Positions 18,672-27,761 of a DNA stretch of 64,000 nt are shown piece after piece (position 1 is the stretch's first letter; each line of letters opens with the position of its first letter). The stretch spans positions 1,240,001 to 1,304,000 of the forward strand of contig JAUILU010000001.1 of NCBI GenBank assembly GCA_030432905.1, written 5' to 3'. A program made the position numbers and the translations under genes. This DNA is from Phycisphaerae bacterium. GTDB taxonomy: Bacteria > Planctomycetota > Phycisphaerae > Phycisphaerales > UBA1924. Below the pieces are notes generated by a model. That model was not told where the DNA came from and searched no databases. It saw only the letters and a list, made by a program, of their open reading frames with translations.

Positions 18672-19463
18672 TCACGCCTCAACCAACGCCTTGAGTTTCT
18701 GCAGCCCGTCGAGCCAGCCTTCTTCAAAGCCAGCGGGCAGGTCGTCATCGAACTCGCCCGACATCCGGTGGTCCACCTTCACAGTCGTGACGCCGGCTTC
18801 CTCTTCGAATGTGATGGTCATGTTGATGACCATCGCCGAGGGGATGGTGCAGTCGCCCCGCATACGGATTGACTTGTTCGGCTTGATCATCGTGATCTCG
18901 GCGAGCGAGTTGAAGCCGCCGTCGGGGAGTTCCATGTAGAAATGTCCACCCAGTTCGCGGTCACACCGGGCCGGCCTTTTCGTGATGTCGTCCTCAGTCT
19001 CGAAGAACCACTTGTGCGTGTCCTCGAACCACGCCTCGAAAACGGTTTCTTTCTTCGCGTTGATATCGATCTGTGTCTGAACCGTCGCGATGCGCGCCGG
19101 GCGGTCTGAAATCTTGGCGGACATGCCGAGCTCCTTCTGTTCTGCGAGGCGCTTGAGCGAGAGCAACGAGCCCGCCCATGAGTCCTCGTATTTGCTGACC
19201 CACCGCTCATAGATCTGCCGGAGCGGGACGGCATTGAGATGGTTAAACCTCTGCCGACCCTCCTTGGTCGCGACAAGCAAGCCCGCTTCTTCCAGCACGC
19301 CCAGGTGCTTCATCACACCGAACCGGCTCATCGCGGGCACAGCATCAACGAGCTGGCTCGTGGTCTTCGGGCCGGTGCGGAGCTGGTCGAGCAGGTCCCG
19401 GCGTGTCGGGTCCGACAGCGCACGCCACACCAGATCCAACGGGTTGGCTTGGTCATCATCCAT
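18672..19463 (-). CDS. ArsR-family regulator fused to an AHSA1/SRPBCC domain
   Basis: 263 residues. Residues 10-95 form an ArsR-type winged helix (LVWRALSDPTRRDLLDQL, recognition helix region MSRFGVMKHLGVLEEAGLL). No CxC metal-binding pair is present, so a metal sensor is unlikely. Residues about 120-262 form an AHSA1-like SRPBCC helix-grip domain (VFEAWFED, then a late WLDGLQKL helix), which commonly binds hydrophobic ligands. The fusion suggests a ligand-responsive repressor. It lies 41 bp downstream of dinB on the same strand. A short dyad CTGTC-T-GACAG (19472-19482) sits just before its ATG. The strong dyad at the dinB promoter is the likelier operator. Confidence 0.88.
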   Translation of the reverse strand: MDDDQANPLDLVWRALSDPTRRDLLDQLRTGPKTTSQLVDAVPAMSRFGVMKHLGVLEEAGLLVATKEGRQRFNHLNAVPLRQIYERWVSKYEDSWAGSLLSLKRLAEQKELGMSAKISDRPARIATVQTQIDINAKKETVFEAWFEDTHKWFFETEDDITKRPARCDRELGGHFYMELPDGGFNSLAEITMIKPNKSIRMRGDCTIPSAMVINMTITFEEEAGVTTVKVDHRMSGEFDDDLPAGFEEGWLDGLQKLKALVEA

Positions 19464-19504
19464 GATTCAAACTGTCTGACAGAACGCTCCGTGCGGTCTG
19501 AGGT

Positions 19505-20014
19505 TTAGAAAATCGGGGGCAGGCCTGTAGCGCGGCGGGTGGCGCTGATCTGGGCGGCGTGGAAGCCGTCGTGGAACGAAAGCGAAGCGCCGAGCTGCGC
19601 AAGAGTGCTGGCAAACTGTGCGAGATCACCCTCGATCGGGCGCATGAGTTCTTCGTCGGAAAGCGATCCGAGCCAGGCCTCGAGTTTCTCGCGGCGCTCG
19701 TTCATCGCAGCAATCAGTTCATCGCGCGACGGGTAGTCGCCGGCGTCGGTTTTCGGGGTTGAGTTCATGCCGAAGAGTTCGTCCCAAGACTCGGGCAACG
19801 CCCCGGCGTCGCCCGCCAGCGCCTTGAGAAAGTAGTTGTCGGTCGACGCAACATGCCCCACCACCCAAGCGGCGTTGTTAGCGCCCTCGAATGCGGGCTT
19901 GTGGAACAGTTCGTCCGGCGTCTTCTCGAGCATCATGTTGAGAAAGTTCCTGCCGAATCGGAGCGAATCGAGCGTGACCTTACGGAGACTGGAATCAGTT
20001 GTTGCGTTCGACAT
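19505..20014 (-). CDS. DinB-family four-helix-bundle protein
   Basis: 169 residues. It has the DinB/YfiT layout of four helices with metal-ligand histidines: HVAS in the second helix and SFHDGFHAAQI near the C-terminus. Members include thiol-dependent S-transferases (bacillithiol, mycothiol) and many of unknown activity. It is the first gene of a two-gene operon with the ArsR-AHSA1 regulator. Its promoter is a near-consensus sigma70 site at 20089-20117, giving a leader of roughly 70 nt. An AGGAC ribosome site precedes the ATG. A detoxification-type role under ArsR control is inference from context. Confidence 0.85.
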   Translation of the reverse strand: MSNATTDSSLRKVTLDSLRFGRNFLNMMLEKTPDELFHKPAFEGANNAAWVVGHVASTDNYFLKALAGDAGALPESWDELFGMNSTPKTDAGDYPSRDELIAAMNERREKLEAWLGSLSDEELMRPIEGDLAQFASTLAQLGASLSFHDGFHAAQISATRRATGLPPIF

Positions 20015-20081
20015 GGTCTTTGCGTCCTTGTGTGATGCTCTGCTGCCAGCCGAGCGCCCATCGCCCGGATCCGTGTGATAT

Positions 20082-20105
20082 ATATGTGACTATACAGTCA
20101 CATAT
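20082..20105. promoter_or_regulatory. perfect 10-bp dyad operator over the dinB promoter
   Basis: Arms ATATGTGACT and AGTCACATAT are exact reverse complements separated by four bases. The dyad covers the -10 box of the dinB promoter and the downstream part of its spacer. Symmetry, length and position fit a repressor site; the ArsR-AHSA1 protein encoded by the second gene of the same operon is the obvious candidate binder. Confidence 0.75.
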
Positions 20106-20117
20106 CATGCCTGTCAA
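20089..20117 (-). promoter_or_regulatory. sigma70 promoter of dinB-arsR operon
   Basis: On the minus strand there is TTGACA (20117-20112), a 17-nt spacer, and TATAGT (20094-20089). This is the consensus -35 with ideal spacing and a five-of-six -10. It is the best promoter in the window. The predicted transcript start is near 20082, about 68 nt before the dinB ATG. Confidence 0.75.
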
Positions 20118-20211
20118 TCGGATTGAACCATCAGAACCTCAAAATCGCCGTACGATGCCGAGGTGAGACGGCTCAATCCGCCTACTATCAACCTAACGAA
20201 AGGCGGCGGCG

Positions 20212-20775
20212 ATGGCAACTGCACAAAAGAAGAAAGCGGCGAAGATCACCGCCGGCGGCGTGTTGCTCGTCGTGGTCGTCATCACAGCGAAGCTGATCTT
20301 CGGCATCGACCTGCTTGAGTCTTCCGACACGCAGACGCAGAGCAGCCAAGCACAGCCCGCCGCGACGGTCTTGGAGCCGCCCAAGCAATCGGCTACGCCC
20401 GAGACACAACGCGACGAGCAAGAAGTCTCGCAGGACAGCAGCAACGAGGACGCGATCCGCCTCCTGATCGACAACGAGATCTCGGGCGAGATGGTGCTCT
20501 TCGAGAACGCGGAGATCGTCAAACTGCTGCCCGACGATAACGAAGGATCACGCCACCAGAGGCTGCTGCTCAAACTCGAAACCGGCGGCACCGTCCTCGT
20601 CGCACACAACATCGACCTCGCGCACCGCGTCCCCGCGGATGAGGGCGACAGGATCACGGTCTACGGCCAGTACGAATGGAACGACCGCGGCGGCGTGCTG
20701 CACTGGACACACCACGCCCCGCGCAACAATCGCGAGGGCGGCTGGATCGAGTTCGATGGGAAGCGATACCAATAA
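20212..20775 (+). CDS. DUF3465-type protein with N-terminal membrane anchor
   Basis: 187 residues. A short Lys-rich start precedes one TM or signal-anchor helix (about 12-32, GGVLLVVVVITAKLIFGI). A Gln/Ser-rich linker follows to about residue 80. The C-terminal 100 residues match DUF3465: HQRLLLKLETGGTVLVAHNIDLA, then the GD-x-I-x-VYGQYEWND-x-GGVLHWTHH segment and final GWIEFDGKRY. DUF3465 proteins are usually stand-alone secreted OB-like domains of unknown role. It ends 3 bp before uvrB and is therefore the first gene of the excision-repair operon; why is unclear. Confidence 0.82.
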   Translation: MATAQKKKAAKITAGGVLLVVVVITAKLIFGIDLLESSDTQTQSSQAQPAATVLEPPKQSATPETQRDEQEVSQDSSNEDAIRLLIDNEISGEMVLFENAEIVKLLPDDNEGSRHQRLLLKLETGGTVLVAHNIDLAHRVPADEGDRITVYGQYEWNDRGGVLHWTHHAPRNNREGGWIEFDGKRYQ

Positions 20776-20778
20776 ACG

Positions 20779-22983
20779 ATGCCCAGCAACCCGTTCAAAG
20801 TCGTAAGCCCCTTCAAGCCGACCGGTGACCAACCGACGGCGATCGCGCAGCTCGAAGATAGCATCCGGGGCGGGGCGAAGCATTCCTGCCTGCTCGGCGC
20901 AACTGGCACGGGCAAGACGTTCACGATGGCCAACCTCATCGAGCGTTTGCAGAAGCCGACACTCGTGCTGAGCCACAACAAGACGCTCGCGGCGCAGCTC
21001 TTCGAAGAGTTCAAGGAGCTCTTCCCGAACAACAGCGTCAACTACTTCGTCAGCTACTACGACTACTACCAGCCCGAGGCGTACATCCCCCAGCGGGACA
21101 TCTACATCGAGAAAGACGCGGGCCGCAACGACGAACTCGATCAGCTGCGACTCGCCGCGACGAGCAACATCCTGAGCCGGCGCGACACGATTGTAGTGTC
21201 CAGCGTGTCGTGCATCTTCGGTCTCGGCTCGCCCGACGCCTACGGCAACAAGGTCCTGACCATCACCGCGGGCGACACGATCGATCGGCGTGAGTTCTTC
21301 CTCGCGCTCAACGACATGCAGTACAAGCGGGCCGACATCGAGTTCCAGCGCGGCATGTTCCGCGTCCGGGGCGACACCATCGACGTATTCCCCGCGTACG
21401 AGCAGTTCGCGGTGCGCATCAACCTGTTCGGCGACGAGATCGAGAAGGTCGAGCTGATCAACCCGACATCGGGCGAGTTGCTCGCGGAAGAATCGCAGTT
21501 CTTCCTGTTCCCCGCGGTGCACTATGTGATGCCCGAGGACCAGATGAAGGCCGCCCTCGACGGCATCAGGACCGAGCTCGACGAACGAGTGATGCAGCTC
21601 CGCAACGGCGGGCATCTCATGGAAGCCCAGCGTCTGCTCGCGCGCACGAAGTACGACCTCGAGATGATGGAAGAGGTCGGGTTCTGCTCCGGCATCGAAA
21701 ACTACAGCCGGTACATGGACGGGCGCATGCCGGGCGAGCCGCCCTACACGCTCATGGACTACTTCGACTTCGCCCCGCCTTCGCATGAAGAGGCGGGCGC
21801 ATCGATGGGCGCGCGGTACACGGGCGAGATCCCGCCAACCGTGCGCCCGACGAGCGACGAGGCGCGCGCGCTGCGGGTCAACTGCAAGGACTGGCTGCTG
21901 ATCATCGACGAGAGCCACGTGACACTGCCTCAGGTTCGCGCGATGTTCAACGGCGACCGCGCCCGCAAAGAAGTTCTGGTCAACCACGGCTTCCGCCTGC
22001 CCTCGGCGCTCGACAACAGGCCGTTGCGGTTCGAGGAATTTGAGCGGTTCGTGCCACAGATCGTTCACGTGAGCGCGACGCCCGGGCCGTACGAGCTCGA
22101 GATGACCGGGGGCGAGATCGCCGAGCAGGTCATCAGGCCGACCGGTCTCGTTGATCCCGAGATCCAGATCAAACCCGCCAAGGGTCAGGTGCCCGATCTG
22201 CTTGAGCAGTGCAGGGAACGCATCGAGCGGGGCGAGCGTGTGCTCGTGATCGCGCTGACGAAGAGACTGTGCGAGGATCTCGCGAGCTATCTCGATCAGC
22301 AGGGCATCGCATCCAGATACATGCACAGCGACATCACCACGCTCGAACGCACCGAGATCCTGACCGATCTCCGCAAGGGCGAGTACAACGTGCTCGTTGG
22401 TGTAAACCTGCTGCGTGAGGGCCTCGACCTGCCCGAGGTCTCGCTCGTTTGCATTCTCGATGCGGACAAAGAAGGCTTCCTTCGGAGCCCGACGAGTCTG
22501 ATCCAGCAGATGGGCCGCGCCGCGCGGAACGTGAACTCGACGGTCATCATGTACGCCGACAAGATGACGCCCGCGATGCAGACCGCGATCGACGAGACCG
22601 ACCGTCGGCGCGAGAAGCAGATCGCGTTCAACAAAGAGCACGGCATCACTCCCAAGACTGTCGAGAAAGCCATCCGACAAGGCATCGAGATGGAACTCAA
22701 AGCACGACGGACCGCGCGCGACGTCATCGGGAACGACGACGAGGCTTACGAGGCCGAGGAACTGGTGCGGCAGCTCGAAGAGGACATGCTTGCCGCGGCG
22801 GAGAAGACCGAGTTCGAAAAAGCCGCCCAGCTGCGCGACCAGATCAAGCTCATCCGCGAGGGCAAGGTCGGCTCCGACGGCAAAGTCCGCAAGTCAGAGC
22901 TCGCCAAGAAAACGGGCAAGAAGGGCCAGGGCAAGTCCGCGGGCATGCCCGGCGTTCACGCCAAGAAGCGAAAGAAGCGCTAA
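20779..22983 (+). CDS. uvrB: excinuclease ABC subunit B
   Basis: 734 residues. UvrB verifies damage delivered by UvrA and recruits UvrC for incision. Visible are Walker A GATGTGKT near residue 40, the damage-probing beta-hairpin YYDYYQPEAYIP, the helicase motif IIDESHVTLPQ, the VLVGVNLLREGLDLPEVSLV segment of motif V, and motif VI QQMGRAARN. A C-terminal UVR motif (residues about 670-705, EKAAQLRDQI) is the contact for UvrC and UvrA. The tail is rich in Lys and Gly and longer than usual. Just after the stop is a GGGG-CACG-CCCC hairpin without a T run. It is followed by the microprotein gene and uvrA. Confidence 0.98.
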   Translation: MPSNPFKVVSPFKPTGDQPTAIAQLEDSIRGGAKHSCLLGATGTGKTFTMANLIERLQKPTLVLSHNKTLAAQLFEEFKELFPNNSVNYFVSYYDYYQPEAYIPQRDIYIEKDAGRNDELDQLRLAATSNILSRRDTIVVSSVSCIFGLGSPDAYGNKVLTITAGDTIDRREFFLALNDMQYKRADIEFQRGMFRVRGDTIDVFPAYEQFAVRINLFGDEIEKVELINPTSGELLAEESQFFLFPAVHYVMPEDQMKAALDGIRTELDERVMQLRNGGHLMEAQRLLARTKYDLEMMEEVGFCSGIENYSRYMDGRMPGEPPYTLMDYFDFAPPSHEEAGASMGARYTGEIPPTVRPTSDEARALRVNCKDWLLIIDESHVTLPQVRAMFNGDRARKEVLVNHGFRLPSALDNRPLRFEEFERFVPQIVHVSATPGPYELEMTGGEIAEQVIRPTGLVDPEIQIKPAKGQVPDLLEQCRERIERGERVLVIALTKRLCEDLASYLDQQGIASRYMHSDITTLERTEILTDLRKGEYNVLVGVNLLREGLDLPEVSLVCILDADKEGFLRSPTSLIQQMGRAARNVNSTVIMYADKMTPAMQTAIDETDRRREKQIAFNKEHGITPKTVEKAIRQGIEMELKARRTARDVIGNDDEAYEAEELVRQLEEDMLAAAEKTEFEKAAQLRDQIKLIREGKVGSDGKVRKSELAKKTGKKGQGKSAGMPGVHAKKRKKR

Positions 22984-23019
22984 ACCGGGGCACGCCCCGC
23001 CCCCGCCTAGGATGACCCT

Positions 23020-23211
23020 GTGAAGCTCAACAAGCGGACCATCTCGAACATCGCGACCTATCTGATGGGCATCGCGATCGGCATCATGCTCGTCGGGCTG
23101 ATCATGCAGATGAAGCAGCGGGTCTTCAAGGACCATCAGGCCGGCCAGCAAACGCAGGCCCCGGCGACGAACCAAGACCCGCAGCACGCCCGGCCTGCAT
23201 CCGGGGAATAA
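23020..23211 (+). CDS. 63-residue single-pass membrane microprotein
   Basis: GTG start at 23020. A basic N-terminus precedes one clear TM helix (about residues 12-31, [20 protein letters not shown]), then a polar, Gln/Pro-rich tail. The positive-inside rule gives N-in, C-out. It lies between uvrB (36-bp gap) and uvrA (20-bp gap) on the same strand, so it should be co-transcribed. No family is recognised. Small size leaves some doubt, but the hydrophobic helix, frame and tight spacing support a real gene. Confidence 0.6.
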   Translation: MKLNKRTISNIATYLMGIAIGIMLVGLIMQMKQRVFKDHQAGQQTQAPATNQDPQHARPASGE

Positions 23212-23231
23212 ACACGGCTACCATCGCCTGC

Positions 23232-26200
23232 ATGACCCAAGCAGCCCCCAAAAATACGACCAAGAAGTCCGGCTCGAAAAAGACGGCAAAGAAGGTCGCC
23301 AAGAAATCGACCAAGAAACGCCAGACCAAAGCCGCGGGGGCACCAACGCCCGAGCGCAGCCAACCGATCCGCACGATCCGTGTCCGCGGCGCCAAAGAGC
23401 ACAACCTCAAGAACGTAGATCTCGACATCCCGCGCGACCGGCTCGTCGTCATGACGGGTCTCTCGGGCTCGGGCAAAAGCTCGCTCGCGTTCGACACGAT
23501 TTTCGCCGAGGGCCAGCGCAAGTACATGGAATCGCTCTCGGCGTACGCGAGACAGTTCCTCGATCAGCTCAAGAAGCCGGACGTCGAAGAGGTCGAAGGC
23601 ATCCCCCCAACGATCGCAATCGAGCAGCGCTCGTCGTCGCACAACCCGCGTTCGACCGTAGCGACGACTACCGAGATCTACGACTACCTGCGACTCCTCT
23701 TTGCCCGCTGCGGCACGCCGGTCTCTTGGGCGCCAACCAAAGAGAAGAAAGACGGCACGGTGCTCGAACGTTCGGGCCGACCCATCACCGCGACGCCGAG
23801 TTCGCAGATCGTTGAGGCGATCATGAAGCTCGACGAGGGCACGCGGCTCATGGTCATGGCGCCCGTCGTGCGAGGCAAGAAGGGGCACCACAAGGACACA
23901 CTCGAAGAACTCCAGCAGCAAGGCTGGGGCCGGGCTCGGGTCAACGGTGAAGTAGTGGAGCTGCGCGATGCGCTCAAAGCGGGCGGCGAGAACCCGCTCA
24001 ACCTCGGCCGATACCACAAGCACGACATCGAAGCTGTTGTCGATCGCATCGTGATCCGCGCCGACGTCAGGCAGAGGCTCGCCGAGTCGGTTGAGTCCGC
24101 GCTCAAGCTCGCCGGCGGCACGGTGTTCGTCTCGATCAACGACCCAGACGACCGCGCGAAGTGGACCGACCGGACATACTCGACCAGCTTCGCCGACCCC
24201 GACCACCCGGAGTGCGCGCTCGAAGAGATCAGCCCAAGGCTTTTCTCTTTCAACTCGCCGTTTGGCGCCTGCCCAACGTGCCACGGCCTCGGCGCGATCC
24301 TTGAGTTCGACGAAGACCTCGTCGTGCCAGATGAGAGCAAGTCGCTCAACGCCGGCGGCATCGCGCCCTGGAAGAAGAACGGCCCGGGCGGCATGATCTA
24401 CCCGAGACTTCTCAGACGCTACTGCCGAAAAGAAGGCATCAACATCACCTCGCCCATCTCCGAGCTGTCGCAGACGCAGTACGACAAACTCATGTTCGGC
24501 GGCGAACGCAAAAACGCGGCGTGGGCGGGTGTCATGCCCATGCTCGAGGCGTGGTTCCACAAAACAGAGAGCCAGTGGGTCAAGGACCACCTGCACCAGT
24601 ACCAGTCCGAGCACACCTGCCCGACATGCTGCGGCGACCGGCTCCGCGTCGAGGCGCTGCACATCCTGATCACGTCGAGCCACAAGGCTGACACCTCCCG
24701 CGCGATGAGCACCAGCGTCATCGGCAGAGACACGAACGACGGCAGCAAGCTCAACGTCTCCGAACTCGCAAGGCTCAACATCAACGACGCGATCGACTTT
24801 GTCGAGGGTCTGAAGCTCTCGAAAGAGCAGGAACAGATCGCCGAGCCGATCATCCGCGAGATCGGGAACCGGCTCCGGTTCCTTTCGAGTGTCGGCCTTG
24901 AGTATCTCTCGCTCGACCGCCGAACCGCGACGCTCTCGGGCGGTGAATCGCAGCGCATCCGGCTCGCATCGCAGGTCGGCTCGGGTCTTGTTGGCGCGTG
25001 CTACGTGCTCGATGAGCCGACGATCGGCCTGCACCAACGCGACAACGACCGACTCATCCGCACCCTGCGCCACCTAACCGACATCGGCAACACCGTGCTT
25101 GTCGTCGAGCACGACGAGGACATGGTCCGCAGCGCCGACCACGTCGTCGACATCGGCCCCGGCCCGGGCGTGCACGGCGGCGAGGTCGTCGCGCAGGGAA
25201 CCGTCGAAGAGATCTGCAAGGTCAGCCGGTCCATGACCGGGCAGTACCTTTCGGGCAAGAAGAAGATCGAGGTGCCGAAAAAACGCAGGCCGATGAGCGA
25301 GAAGAAGGCGCTCGTCGTCAAAGGCGCCCGCGCAAACAATCTCAAGAAGGTCGACGCCGCGTTCCCGGTCGGAGGCATCGTCTGCGTGTCGGGCGTTTCG
25401 GGCAGCGGTAAATCAACGCTTGTCAACGAGATCCTGCTCAAGGCTGTCCGCAGAGAGATCCTCGGCAGCAGAGAGAAACCGGGCGAGCACACGCGCATCA
25501 CCGGGCTGAGCAAGATCGACCGGATCATCGAGGTGGACCAGTCGCCGATCGGCCGAACGCCCCGCTCCAACTCAGCGACGTACACCGGCATTTTCGACGA
25601 GATCCGCAAGATCTTCACCGCGACCAAAGAAGCCAAGATCCGCGGCTACAAGCCGGGCCGGTTCAGCTTCAATGTCTCCGCGCAGAACGGCGGCGGACGC
25701 TGCGAAGAATGCCAGGGTCAGGGCCTCAAGAAGATCGAGATGCACTTCCTGCCCGATGTCTTCGTCGAGTGCGAAACATGCCGGGGCAAACGCTACAACC
25801 GCGAAACACTCGAGGTCATGTACCGCGACAAGAACATCGCCGACGTCCTGGGCATGACCGTCGAGGACGCGTGCGGCTTCTTCGAGAATCACCCCAAAAT
25901 CCTGCGATTCACCGAATGCCTACGCGACGTCGGGCTCGACTACATCACGCTCGGCCAACCCTCGACCACACTCTCGGGAGGCGAGGCGCAGCGCGTCAAG
26001 CTCGCAACCGAACTCGGCAAGGGCGTCCGCCACGACGGCACCGCCTCGCAGGAACACACGCTCTACATCCTCGACGAGCCGACCACTGGCCTGCACTTCG
26101 AGGACATCAACAAGCTCATCGGCGTGCTCAACCGGCTCGCCGACGCGGGCAACACGCTCGTCGTTATCGAGCACAACCTCGACGTCATCAAGTGCGCCGA

Positions 26201-26330
26201 CTGGATCATCGACCTCGGCCCCGAAGGCGGCGACGGCGGCGGCACCATCGTCGCCTCCGGCACGCCAGAGGCTGTGGCCAAGAGCAAGAAGAGCCATACG
26301 GGGATGTATCTCAAAAACATGCTACCCTGA
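23232..26330 (+). CDS. uvrA: excinuclease ABC subunit A
   Basis: 1032 residues, a tandem ABC ATPase that finds helix-distorting lesions. The first Walker A is GLSGSGKSS near residue 75 and the second GVSGSGKST near 720. Signatures are [12 protein letters not shown] and [12 protein letters not shown]. Zinc motifs are CPTCHG with CPTCCG in the first half, and CEECQG with CETCRG in the second. The first 45 residues are an added low-complexity tail of Lys, Thr, Ala and Pro ([10 protein letters not shown]-like), resembling histone H1 tails; usual UvrA starts near the [13 protein letters not shown] segment. The ATG at 23232 is the only good start upstream of that segment. Confidence 0.98.
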   Translation: MTQAAPKNTTKKSGSKKTAKKVAKKSTKKRQTKAAGAPTPERSQPIRTIRVRGAKEHNLKNVDLDIPRDRLVVMTGLSGSGKSSLAFDTIFAEGQRKYMESLSAYARQFLDQLKKPDVEEVEGIPPTIAIEQRSSSHNPRSTVATTTEIYDYLRLLFARCGTPVSWAPTKEKKDGTVLERSGRPITATPSSQIVEAIMKLDEGTRLMVMAPVVRGKKGHHKDTLEELQQQGWGRARVNGEVVELRDALKAGGENPLNLGRYHKHDIEAVVDRIVIRADVRQRLAESVESALKLAGGTVFVSINDPDDRAKWTDRTYSTSFADPDHPECALEEISPRLFSFNSPFGACPTCHGLGAILEFDEDLVVPDESKSLNAGGIAPWKKNGPGGMIYPRLLRRYCRKEGINITSPISELSQTQYDKLMFGGERKNAAWAGVMPMLEAWFHKTESQWVKDHLHQYQSEHTCPTCCGDRLRVEALHILITSSHKADTSRAMSTSVIGRDTNDGSKLNVSELARLNINDAIDFVEGLKLSKEQEQIAEPIIREIGNRLRFLSSVGLEYLSLDRRTATLSGGESQRIRLASQVGSGLVGACYVLDEPTIGLHQRDNDRLIRTLRHLTDIGNTVLVVEHDEDMVRSADHVVDIGPGPGVHGGEVVAQGTVEEICKVSRSMTGQYLSGKKKIEVPKKRRPMSEKKALVVKGARANNLKKVDAAFPVGGIVCVSGVSGSGKSTLVNEILLKAVRREILGSREKPGEHTRITGLSKIDRIIEVDQSPIGRTPRSNSATYTGIFDEIRKIFTATKEAKIRGYKPGRFSFNVSAQNGGGRCEECQGQGLKKIEMHFLPDVFVECETCRGKRYNRETLEVMYRDKNIADVLGMTVEDACGFFENHPKILRFTECLRDVGLDYITLGQPSTTLSGGEAQRVKLATELGKGVRHDGTASQEHTLYILDEPTTGLHFEDINKLIGVLNRLADAGNTLVVIEHNLDVIKCADWIIDLGPEGGDGGGTIVASGTPEAVAKSKKSHTGMYLKNMLP

Positions 26331-26351
26331 GCAAATCTGCAGGAGAGCTTC

Positions 26352-26981
26352 GTGGGATACAGCTATTCGCTCATCGCAATCAACTCGAGCAAGCTTGAGC
26401 AAGTCGCAACCTTGTTCGCCTCGAAGCCTTCAATTACACGAGAAGCTGCGACTGGATGGTATCAAGCATTCGGATGTACACCCGACACCGGTTTGTTGGA
26501 AGAAATCGACTACCTAGAGCACGAAGACGAATACTTCAATGAATCCATTGCCCACACGCTCATGTACTCTCTCGTCACCGATGCCGAGTGGGCGCTTGGC
26601 AAATCACTTCACCCCAACCTACTCGGCTACGCCTTCAAACATATTCCTGCATTAAGAACTATACCGTTTTTTTGTAAGGTGTCGTCTGATGTCAAACTCC
26701 CCAAATGGCCGAAAGCAATCGAACAAGGGGTCTACCAGGCATGGTCAGCCGATGCGGTAGCAGAATGGGCATCACCTATCCTGAAATTCAATTCTCTCGA
26801 CGCCGTCCGAGCCTACAACCCCAAGCCACGCCTGTTCGGTAGGTACAAGAAGAAGTATCTGGATATTGCGTTTAAAAAATGGACTGAAGAGCATAACTGG
26901 GAGTGCTGGCTCGAAATGCTGGAGGCAATACACTACTGTGCTGCCAACAGAACACACCTCGCATGTGTCTTAATTCCATAG
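26352..26981 (+). CDS. orphan protein of unknown function in low-GC DNA
   Basis: 209 residues, GTG start at 26352 with AGGAGAG eight bases upstream. No signal peptide or TM helix; rich in Trp, Tyr, Lys and Ser, with several Cys near the C-terminus. GC and codon use differ from both neighbours: AAA, TTT and TTA-type codons are frequent and runs such as TTTTTTT occur. I do not recognise the family. It sits 21 bp after uvrA on the same strand, so it may ride on the uvrA transcript. The composition suggests recent acquisition; orphan immunity-like proteins often look like this, but there is no direct evidence. Confidence 0.7.
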   Translation: MGYSYSLIAINSSKLEQVATLFASKPSITREAATGWYQAFGCTPDTGLLEEIDYLEHEDEYFNESIAHTLMYSLVTDAEWALGKSLHPNLLGYAFKHIPALRTIPFFCKVSSDVKLPKWPKAIEQGVYQAWSADAVAEWASPILKFNSLDAVRAYNPKPRLFGRYKKKYLDIAFKKWTEEHNWECWLEMLEAIHYCAANRTHLACVLIP

Positions 26982-27024
26982 GCAGATCCTGCTAAATCGA
27001 AATACATCCCGAACTAAGAAACAT

Positions 27025-27717
27025 CTAACCTGCCATCTGGGCCACACTCTTCGACCCAAACCACCCATGCAGCGTCCACTCAACATCTCCTGGAAGAAAT
27101 TCTTCCGCGGCCTCGGCATCCTCCGCGTCGAGCCACAACAAGAGCTCGTCGGATTTCTCCGGCCCCGAACCGTGGAGTTTGGCGGCGATGAGCACCCCCT
27201 CAGTCTCTTTCGCAGTCTCAAGCAGCGACTCGTCGAACGGCGCGGTCGCGAGCATGTAAGGGCGTGCGTTGGCGCCGGGCTGGGCGTTCTCGCCGAGCTT
27301 CTCGGCGGCTTCTTTATCAAGCTCGACCAAGTCCAGAAGCGGTGCATCCGTCGTCAGCGTGTGCGAGGTCATGACGAACACGCCCATCTCAACGGTCGGG
27401 TCGGTCTCGGCAAGCTTTTGCCCTACTTCGATTTCGGTCTCGTCGAACACGAACAAGCCGCGGTGATCGGGATCAGACAACGGCCTGCCCAGAGGGCCGG
27501 CGATCAAGAGCTTGCCCTCCTCAGCGAGCCGCTTCATGTTACCGAAGTGCCCCGCGAACGCCTTGTTGCGGTCCTCGTCGGACAGATCGGTCACCGGGCC
27601 GGTGGTGATGAACACGAACACGTAGTCCCGCTCGACCAACTCCCGTTCCTCCTGTGCCGCAGCTCCGAAAGCAAGCGTGGACACAATGACAACGAGCAGT
27701 GTAAGAAGCTGTTTCAT
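27025..27717 (-). CDS. exported protein with two YCII-like domains
   Basis: 230 residues from the ATG at 27717; the ORF track's earlier start adds an Arg-rich stretch. A signal peptide covers about 1-19 (LLTLLVVIVSTLAFGAAA). Residues about 28-115 match the YCII/YciI ferredoxin-like fold, including HFGNMKRLAEEGKLLIAGPLG with the conserved His, then GLFVFDETE. Residues about 140-225 look like a degenerate second copy (PYMLATAPFD, then GVLIAAKLHGSG and LLLWLDAED). YCII domains are usually cytoplasmic and their reaction is mostly unknown, so export of a duplicated version is uncommon. Divergent from the HIT gene with 44 bp between starts. Confidence 0.78.
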   Translation of the reverse strand: MKQLLTLLVVIVSTLAFGAAAQEERELVERDYVFVFITTGPVTDLSDEDRNKAFAGHFGNMKRLAEEGKLLIAGPLGRPLSDPDHRGLFVFDETEIEVGQKLAETDPTVEMGVFVMTSHTLTTDAPLLDLVELDKEAAEKLGENAQPGANARPYMLATAPFDESLLETAKETEGVLIAAKLHGSGPEKSDELLLWLDAEDAEAAEEFLPGDVEWTLHGWFGSKSVAQMAG

Positions 27718-27761
27718 GCGGTCAGCATAACGCGAACGCCGTCGGCTGCATACATTCAGGC

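Noticed and set aside
20548-22680. 710-residue minus-strand ORF
   Set aside because: Antisense of uvrB; long only because GC-rich codons leave few stops on the other strand.
22986-22999. Hairpin after uvrB as terminator
   Set aside because: The stem has no T run, and the following genes are closely spaced on the same strand.
23136-25073. 645-residue minus-strand ORF
   Set aside because: Antisense of uvrA, biased composition, no ribosome site.
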